Shown: piece after piece, positions 59,046-64,000 of the stretch
Position numbering within the stretch: position 1 is the first letter of the stretch
How the letters are laid out: each line of letters starts with the position of its first letter
From: Nitrosovibrio tenuis
Lineage (GTDB): Bacteria; Pseudomonadota; Gammaproteobacteria; Burkholderiales; Nitrosomonadaceae
Assembly: GCF_900109785.1 (NCBI RefSeq)
Contig: NZ_FOBH01000001.1
Span: forward strand, 496,001-560,000
Length of the DNA stretch: 64,000 nt
Reading direction: 5' to 3'
Notes under the pieces: model-generated
Databases searched by the model: none
What the model was told of the DNA's origin: nothing
Seen by the model: only the letters and a program-made list of their open reading frames with translations
Program-made: the position numbers and the translations under genes

Positions 59046-59237
59046 CGCGTACTCCTTAATTCAAGGTCTTGCCGACGACTTGCTCAAACCGGATAATGGC
59101 CGATTATCGCCGGACTGTTCGCATAAAGTCAAAGCGGGCAAAAAATTATTGACGCGCTATGGTAAACCGGCTCGCAACCAGTCCTGTAACAGGCCCGCCT
59201 CGTAGCCCTGCTAGGTCGAGCCGATGCCGATACATAA
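59046..59237. other. Promoter region between divergent pepA and ogt
   Basis: About 190 bases without a gene or striking repeat. It must hold the promoters of both directions; no clear -35/-10 pair stands out. Confidence 0.35.
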
Positions 59238-59747
59238 ATGATCATGAGTAAATCAAAGGCCAACCTGACGATGCAACCATCGGCTGATTATCAGGCGAAG
59301 CTCGCTACGCCGTTTGCCGTGCTCGGTCTCCGCATCGACGAAGACTGGCTGACGGATATTGAATATCTGCCCATCGATACCCCTACACTTGCGCCGCAAA
59401 ACATTCTTGCGAGAGAGATTTGCGATCAATTACAAGCGTATTTGACCGATCCGCGCTTCATATTCGATCTGTCGATGCATATTGGTGGCACGATTCATCA
59501 GCGCCGGGTATGGCGTACCATTCAGGATATCCCCAGTGGCACAACGCGCAGCTATGCCGATATCGCTGCGCAGTTGCATTCCGCTCCTCGTGCCGTAGGA
59601 CAGGCATGCGGCGCCAATCGCCTTCCCATCATTATTCCCTGCCATCGCGTTATTGCCAAAAGCGGGGGGTTGGGCGGCTTTATGAATGCGAGTGACGGGA
59701 TCCCGCTCGCCATCAAGCGCTGGCTATTGCACCATGAGCGTGTCTGA
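59238..59747 (+). CDS. ogt: Methylated-DNA--protein-cysteine methyltransferase
   Basis: This suicide enzyme takes the methyl group from O6-methylguanine. The 169 residues carry the active-site IIIPCHRVIAKSGGLGGF (Cys about 135) and the helix SYADIAAQLHSAPRAVGQAC that inserts into DNA. The N-terminal half is short. It overlaps xerD by 14 bp, so the two are likely cotranscribed. Confidence 0.93.
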   Translation: MIMSKSKANLTMQPSADYQAKLATPFAVLGLRIDEDWLTDIEYLPIDTPTLAPQNILAREICDQLQAYLTDPRFIFDLSMHIGGTIHQRRVWRTIQDIPSGTTRSYADIAAQLHSAPRAVGQACGANRLPIIIPCHRVIAKSGGLGGFMNASDGIPLAIKRWLLHHERV

Positions 59748-60645
59748 GCTTGATATGGCGTTACTGGACGAATTCCTGGACGTCCTGTGGTTGGAAGATG
59801 GCCTGTCGCGCAACACGCTGGACAGCTACCGCAGTGATCTGCAACAGTTCGGAGAATGGCTTGGCAAACCGAAACAGAATGACAGCGCATTCATCGCTGC
59901 AATGCATTCCGACCTGCTCGGATTTCTTGCCCAAAAGGTTTCCGCCAAGGTCAAAGCCAGCACGACCAGCCGCGAGCTTTCCAGCTTAAAGCGGTTCTAC
60001 CGTTTTTTGTTACAGCAGGGAAAAGTTCAGGCTGACCCCAGCCTCAACATCGATTCACCCAAACTACCGCGCAGTCTGCCTGTCAGCCTGACCGAAGCAG
60101 AGGTTGAGGCATTACTTCATGCGCCTGATGTCCAACAACCGCTGGGATTGCGCGACCGCACCATGCTCGAGGTATTGTATGCCAGCGGTCTGCGGGTGTC
60201 AGAGCTCGTCAGCCTGGAAGCTGGGCAGATCAGTTTGAGCATGGGTGTTGTAAAGGTTATGGGAAAGGGCGGAAAGGAGCGCCTTACACCTTTGGGTGAG
60301 GAGGCGCTGGAATGGGTAGTCCGCTACGCCAAAGAAACTCGGCCAGGCTTACTGGGCGAAAAGCTGAGCAATGCGCTGTTTGTAACCGCTCGAGGCTCCG
60401 CCATGACGCGCCAGGCATTCTGGTATCTGATCAAACGCTATGCCCGCCAGGCTGGCATAGCCAAGCTCCCTTCGCCCCATACGTTGCGTCATGCTTTCGC
60501 TACACATCTCCTCAATCACGGAGCCGACTTGCGCGTGGTGCAACTGCTGTTGGGCCACGCGGACATTTCCACCACTCAAATTTATACTCACGTGGCGCGG
60601 GAACGGCTGAAGCGGATCCATGCCATGCATCACCCACGCGGATAA
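59734..60645 (+). CDS. xerD: Site-specific tyrosine recombinase XerD
   Basis: The 303-residue recombinase resolves chromosome dimers with XerC at dif. The N-terminal SAM-like domain reads LDEFLDVLWLEDGLSRNTL. Catalytic blocks are LYASGLRVSELVSL (Arg about 155), KVMGKGGKERLTPL (Lys), HTLRHAFATHLLNHGADL (His and Arg about 248-251), GHADISTTQIYTHV (His, Tyr about 284). ATG 59734 is inside ogt; MALLDEF at 59755 is another candidate. Confidence 0.94.
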   Translation: MSVSELDMALLDEFLDVLWLEDGLSRNTLDSYRSDLQQFGEWLGKPKQNDSAFIAAMHSDLLGFLAQKVSAKVKASTTSRELSSLKRFYRFLLQQGKVQADPSLNIDSPKLPRSLPVSLTEAEVEALLHAPDVQQPLGLRDRTMLEVLYASGLRVSELVSLEAGQISLSMGVVKVMGKGGKERLTPLGEEALEWVVRYAKETRPGLLGEKLSNALFVTARGSAMTRQAFWYLIKRYARQAGIAKLPSPHTLRHAFATHLLNHGADLRVVQLLLGHADISTTQIYTHVARERLKRIHAMHHPRG

Positions 60646-60964
60646 TGCAACGGCAGTATTCCGTAGTGGGTATTCCGATACTCATTTGAGCATTCTCTTT
60701 CCTATCTTCCGTTGCTGACGTTTTGGCGCTTGATTCGATCATAAGCAATACAAGCCATGTTGCATGTCACCCCTCTCGTCACACCGCTCATCTCGAGCTT
60801 TGCTATCAATACTAGGAAGCCGAAGCAAAAGGTGGCAAAAAAGGTGCAATCAGCATAATAGTTCTTAAAGATTAACCCGAGATCGTACTCGCCACGAATA
60901 ATCGTAATACACATGGAGTAGGGTGACACCTCCCACAGTTGTACCCACCCCAAGGAGGATCCCC
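60646..60964. other. Intergenic region upstream of the exported phosphodiesterase
   Basis: About 320 bases without a supported gene. An AT-rich patch near 60850-60900 probably holds the promoter of the next gene; the rest shows nothing clear. Confidence 0.35.
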
Positions 60965-62491
60965 ATGCAGTTTCGCAAGATTACCCTGTCGCTGTTGGCC
61001 TCATCCGCCCTAGTGATATCCGCTAACCTCTACGCCGGCGAACACAGCGAACATCATTTTCCCACGGAGCATCATGTCCGGCATGTATTGCTGATTAGCG
61101 TGGATGGCATGCATGCAATTGACGTCGAGAATTACATCCGGACACATCCGGGTTCAGCGCTGGCAACGTTGAGTCAGCATGCTGTACGCTACACCAACGC
61201 ATCCTCGTCGAAACCATCCGACTCGTTCCCTGGCCTATTGGCACTCGTTACGGGCGGATCACCGAGCTCGACGGGAGTTTTCTACGACAACAGTTACGAC
61301 CGAACTTTCTTTGCACCGGGCAAATGCGGCGGTACTCCAGGAACCGAAGTCGTACTCGATGAAACCATTGATAATGCTACCAATGACGGTATCGACCCGG
61401 CCAAGCTGCCGTTGGGGCCCGACTGCAAACCGGTATTTCCGCATCAGTTCGTAAAAGTGAATACTATCTTCGAAGTCATCAAGAATCACGGCGGCCGCAC
61501 AGCATGGGCAGATAAGCATCCTGCTTACGATCTGGTGAATGGACCATCCGGAAAAGGCGTGGATGATCTGTACACACCGGAGATAACGATTGTCAACGGT
61601 TTTGACGCAACGTTTAGCGTTGTGACCGCCGCTGCGAACGACAAGCTCAAGGTCGATGCCGTAATTAACGAAATTCGTGGCTTCGATCATAGCGGAACAA
61701 AGAATGTCGGTAAGCCGACCATTCTTGGGATGAATTTCCAGGCTGTCAGCGTTGGACAGAAAATCGCATCAGACAACGATCCCCGACCGCAGCCCAATCT
61801 GAAAGGAAAGCGCGGCGGCTATATCGATGCATTGGCCACACCCTCAGAAGTTCTGGCTTTTGGGCTCGATCAAACGGATGCTTCCTTGGGCAAAATAGTG
61901 AAGGCACTGAGGGACGAGGGGATCTACGATTCGACCCTAATGATCATTAGCGCCAAGCACGGTCAAGGCCCAATAGACCCGGTTAAAGTTAACAAGATTG
62001 GTACATTGGAAGACAAAGTCAGCCCAGCAATCGCTGGCATGTTCGCCAAGATTACAGATGATGACGTTGCGCTTATCTGGCTGAAGGATCAAAGTCAGAC
62101 CCAGGCGGTAGCTGATTATTTGCGTGCCAACCAGACAGCCCTTAACATACAGGACGTGCTTGCCGGCGATTTGCTGAAACTCAGGTTCAACGATCCCCTC
62201 ATCGATAGCCGAACACCGGATATTATCGTGCTGCCCACTCCCGGCGTCATCTTCACCACGTCGTCGAAAAAGATCGCGGAACACGGGGGCTTTAGCAATG
62301 ACGATACCAATGTCGCGCTCATCGTATCGCATCCCGGGCTATCGAAGAAAGTGGTAAAGTCGCCGGTTGAGACCATGCAGGTGGCCCCAACGATTCTTGA
62401 AGCGTTACGCATCGATCCTGAAGAACTACTTGCAGTGCGCAAGGAAAAAACAACCCCGTTGCCAGCGCTTCGCGGCGATGACCGGGAGTGA
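60965..62491 (+). CDS. Exported alkaline phosphatase family protein (type I phosphodiesterase/nucleotide pyrophosphatase)
   Basis: The 508-residue protein begins with a signal peptide (MQFRKITLSLLASSALVISA, cleavage near YAGEH) after AAGGAGG, which sets the start. The alkaline phosphatase-type core has LLISVDGMHAIDV (metal Asp about 46), a nucleophile segment SKPSDSFPGLLALVTGG, IISAKHGQGPID and AEHGGFSNDDTNVAL with the metal ligands. It likely hydrolyses phosphodiesters or nucleotides outside the cytoplasm. A histidine-rich stretch follows the signal (EHSEHHFPTEHH), perhaps metal-binding. Confidence 0.88.
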   Translation: MQFRKITLSLLASSALVISANLYAGEHSEHHFPTEHHVRHVLLISVDGMHAIDVENYIRTHPGSALATLSQHAVRYTNASSSKPSDSFPGLLALVTGGSPSSTGVFYDNSYDRTFFAPGKCGGTPGTEVVLDETIDNATNDGIDPAKLPLGPDCKPVFPHQFVKVNTIFEVIKNHGGRTAWADKHPAYDLVNGPSGKGVDDLYTPEITIVNGFDATFSVVTAAANDKLKVDAVINEIRGFDHSGTKNVGKPTILGMNFQAVSVGQKIASDNDPRPQPNLKGKRGGYIDALATPSEVLAFGLDQTDASLGKIVKALRDEGIYDSTLMIISAKHGQGPIDPVKVNKIGTLEDKVSPAIAGMFAKITDDDVALIWLKDQSQTQAVADYLRANQTALNIQDVLAGDLLKLRFNDPLIDSRTPDIIVLPTPGVIFTTSSKKIAEHGGFSNDDTNVALIVSHPGLSKKVVKSPVETMQVAPTILEALRIDPEELLAVRKEKTTPLPALRGDDRE

Positions 62492-62813
62492 TGACCCGCG
62501 GCTCATTCGTTTAACATAGCGGGCAGCCGCATCAGCCATAGGCAGGGGCTAACATGGCGTCATCGCGAGCAGCCGTGATGACGCTTTCTCTTCGTTCGGT
62601 TGTCGTTCTTTCAAAAGAATTTAAGTGAATAACTCAGGTCCGCGAAAATGGACTGGCTTCTTCGTCGATAGATAGAAGATATTCTGGCTTATCATTGGTT
62701 TTGGTAGCTACCCGCGTCGACTTTGGCATCTCTTATCTCCTCTGCTACAGTTATAGTTATAAATAGCAGGAGTCATTCCTACCAGAAGAAGTTAATACAG
62801 ACGAGGAGAGATC
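62492..62813. other. Intergenic region
   Basis: About 320 bases without a gene apart from the hairpin at 62557. Before 62814 the sequence is AT-rich (TTATAGTTATAAATAG), a likely promoter area for the OmpA gene, with GAGGAGAG at the start codon. Confidence 0.4.
62557..62588 (+). terminator. Hairpin after the exported phosphodiesterase
   Basis: GCGTCATC (62557-62564) and GATGACGC (62577-62584) pair around a 12-base loop, followed by TTTCTCTT. The T-tract is interrupted, so it is a moderate terminator. Confidence 0.5.
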
Positions 62814-63479
62814 ATGCGTAATCAGTTGGCAACTATTTCCGTAGCAGCGATCTTGGTGCTGAGCGGTTGCGCCACACCCGAAATGAGTCCAAGAACCCGC
62901 GATACGGCCATTGGGGCGGGAGTAGGCGCGAGTGCGGGAGCATTGATCGGGGCAATCGCGGGCGGAGGGAAAGGGGCAGCGATTGGCGGGGCTGCCGGCG
63001 CTGGCCTGGGGGCCATTGCGGGCAATGTGTGGTCCCGAAAAATGGAAGAGCAAAAGAAGGAAATGGAACAAGCCACCGCAGGCACTGGCGTGCAGGTAGT
63101 CAGGACGTCCGATAATCGCCTGAAGCTGGATATACCAAGCGATATTTCCTTCGATACGGGCCGCGCAGAGATCAAATCTGATTTCAAACCGGTACTGGAT
63201 AGCTTTGCAACAAGCCTTACCAACAATCCTGGCACGCGGGTGAGCATTATCGGCCACACGGACAGTTCAGGTAGCGATGCCATCAATAACCCGTTATCGC
63301 TCAACCGTGCAGCCAGTACGCGCGACTATCTGGTGAGCCGGGGGGTGTCCGCCAGTCGCATTAATATTGATGGCCGGGGCTCACGTCAGCCTCTTGTGGC
63401 GAATGATACGCTTGCGAACCGGGCTAAAAACCGTCGTGTTGAAATCTTTGTGGCTGAACCACAGGCTGCTCCACAATAA
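62814..63479 (+). CDS. OmpA-family lipoprotein with glycine-zipper segment
   Basis: The 221-residue outer-membrane lipoprotein has signal and lipobox AAILVLSGC (Cys19). A Gly/Ala-rich zipper follows (AIGAGVGASAGALIGAIAGG, about 34-53). The C-terminal OmpA domain that binds peptidoglycan contains FDTGRAEIKSDF, VSIIGHTDSSGSD, NRAASTRDYL and NRAKNRRVEIFV. It resembles YiaD/YfiB-type proteins. GAGGAGAG is close to the ATG. Likely envelope anchoring. Confidence 0.94.
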   Translation: MRNQLATISVAAILVLSGCATPEMSPRTRDTAIGAGVGASAGALIGAIAGGGKGAAIGGAAGAGLGAIAGNVWSRKMEEQKKEMEQATAGTGVQVVRTSDNRLKLDIPSDISFDTGRAEIKSDFKPVLDSFATSLTNNPGTRVSIIGHTDSSGSDAINNPLSLNRAASTRDYLVSRGVSASRINIDGRGSRQPLVANDTLANRAKNRRVEIFVAEPQAAPQ

Positions 63480-63504
63480 GAGCGTACGTGAATAAGAGCG
63501 TACG
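63475..63504 (+). repeat. Short tandem duplication at the OmpA gene end
   Basis: AATAAGAGCGTACG occurs twice (63475-63488 and 63491-63504) with 2 bases between. The first copy contains the stop codon of the OmpA-type gene, the second follows it. Confidence 0.8.
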
Positions 63505-63757
63505 AAAATGCAGCGTTCGCGGTAAGGGATGATGACACTACCCTTTAGCCATTTTTCCCCGCGCTTTCTGTTTGTGGGGTGACCGGGTCCGGCGCTTTAC
63601 CCACCGAAAAATCTTCGGATGGATCCATGAATGGATGGATGGGTGTTCGAGATACGCTGCTTCGTCATTCGGTCGCGGCTCCGCTTCATCGGGTGCTGCC
63701 AAACAGGCTGCAACTGGGCCGTCGGAGACAGTTCAGAATCTTCCTCATCATTTCTCC

Positions 63758-64000
63758 TCATCCCGCATCGGTATCCCTCACGGGTATGCGCCAGACAAAT
63801 ACGGCCAGGGCGACACCCAGTACGGCTAGCATCCCCTGATGCCACCCAGAGGGCATGAAGAGCATGGAGCTGCCGAATGACAGTGCCAGCAACAGGTACA
63901 CCCAGCGCTTGACCTGACGGCGAATGCTGCGGTGCTCGACCCACTCGTGGATAACGGGTCCGGCGATGCGGTTGGCCAGGAGCATGTCATGGAAGCGCTT
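63758..64000 (-). CDS. DUF454 (YbaN) family membrane protein, N-terminus beyond window
   Basis: The visible 80 residues are open to the right edge (frame KRFHDMLLANRIAGPVIHEW). The family shows this pattern with a WEHRxxxxxVKR block; here it is VEHRSIRRQVKRW. Two helices follow (VYLLLALSFGSSMLFM and GMLAVLGVALAVFVWRI). The first part with the other helices lies outside the window. Inner-membrane protein of unknown role. Confidence 0.82.
   Translation of the reverse strand, partial: KRFHDMLLANRIAGPVIHEWVEHRSIRRQVKRWVYLLLALSFGSSMLFMPSGWHQGMLAVLGVALAVFVWRIPVRDTDAG

Overview
The window looks like chromosome of an autotrophic betaproteobacterium of the Nitrosomonadaceae (Nitrosospira/Nitrosomonas type). 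This is inferred from a dense set of inorganic-carbon (Ci) uptake genes, a glycogen cluster, a PPi-type phosphofructokinase next to a proton-pumping pyrophosphatase, and ordinary betaproteobacterial housekeeping genes. No ammonia-oxidation gene is present, so the family assignment is an inference. I saw no tRNA, rRNA, CRISPR array or intact insertion sequence.

Left part (1-16.2 kb) is a Ci-uptake island. It starts with dabB-dabA (minus strand, dabA runs off the left edge). Two tandem modules follow, each sbtA - sbtB - small double-HTH gene (about 5.35-8.32 kb and 8.95-12.30 kb). Then come a STAS-less SulP permease, a UspA-type ATP-binding protein and small exported or membrane proteins. Ten copies of a roughly 42-bp motif, made of TCAC blocks placed 11 and 22 bp apart, are scattered through the long AT-rich gaps of this island, and I did not notice it elsewhere. 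Three copies sit exactly 10 bp in front of an extended -10 element, upstream of sbtA-1, sbtA-2 and sulP. This looks like a dedicated Ci regulon with an unidentified activator.

The middle part (16.4-40.3 kb) holds a gamma-glutamylcyclotransferase-like gene, rsgA, pterin dehydratase, an M48 protease and orn. Next is a storage-polysaccharide cluster: glgP, the glgB-glgA pair, glgC and two GH57 enzymes. It is followed by fdxA, an AddB/AddA-like helicase-nuclease pair and mltB.

The right part (40.3-64 kb) has an iron(III) ABC transporter (fbpABC) behind a Fur box, a YbjQ protein, two divergent short-chain dehydrogenases, an AI-2E-type permease and a GlcG/HbpS protein. A PPi/adenylate energy group follows (hppA, PPi-PFK, adk), where adk has no ATG, GTG or TTG start and seems to begin at ATC. 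Then come valS with a possible coupled 59-codon gene, holC-pepA, ogt-xerD, an exported phosphodiesterase-like protein, an OmpA lipoprotein and a partial DUF454 gene.

Together the genes suggest a cell that concentrates bicarbonate by several routes, stores fixed carbon as glycogen and recovers energy from pyrophosphate.
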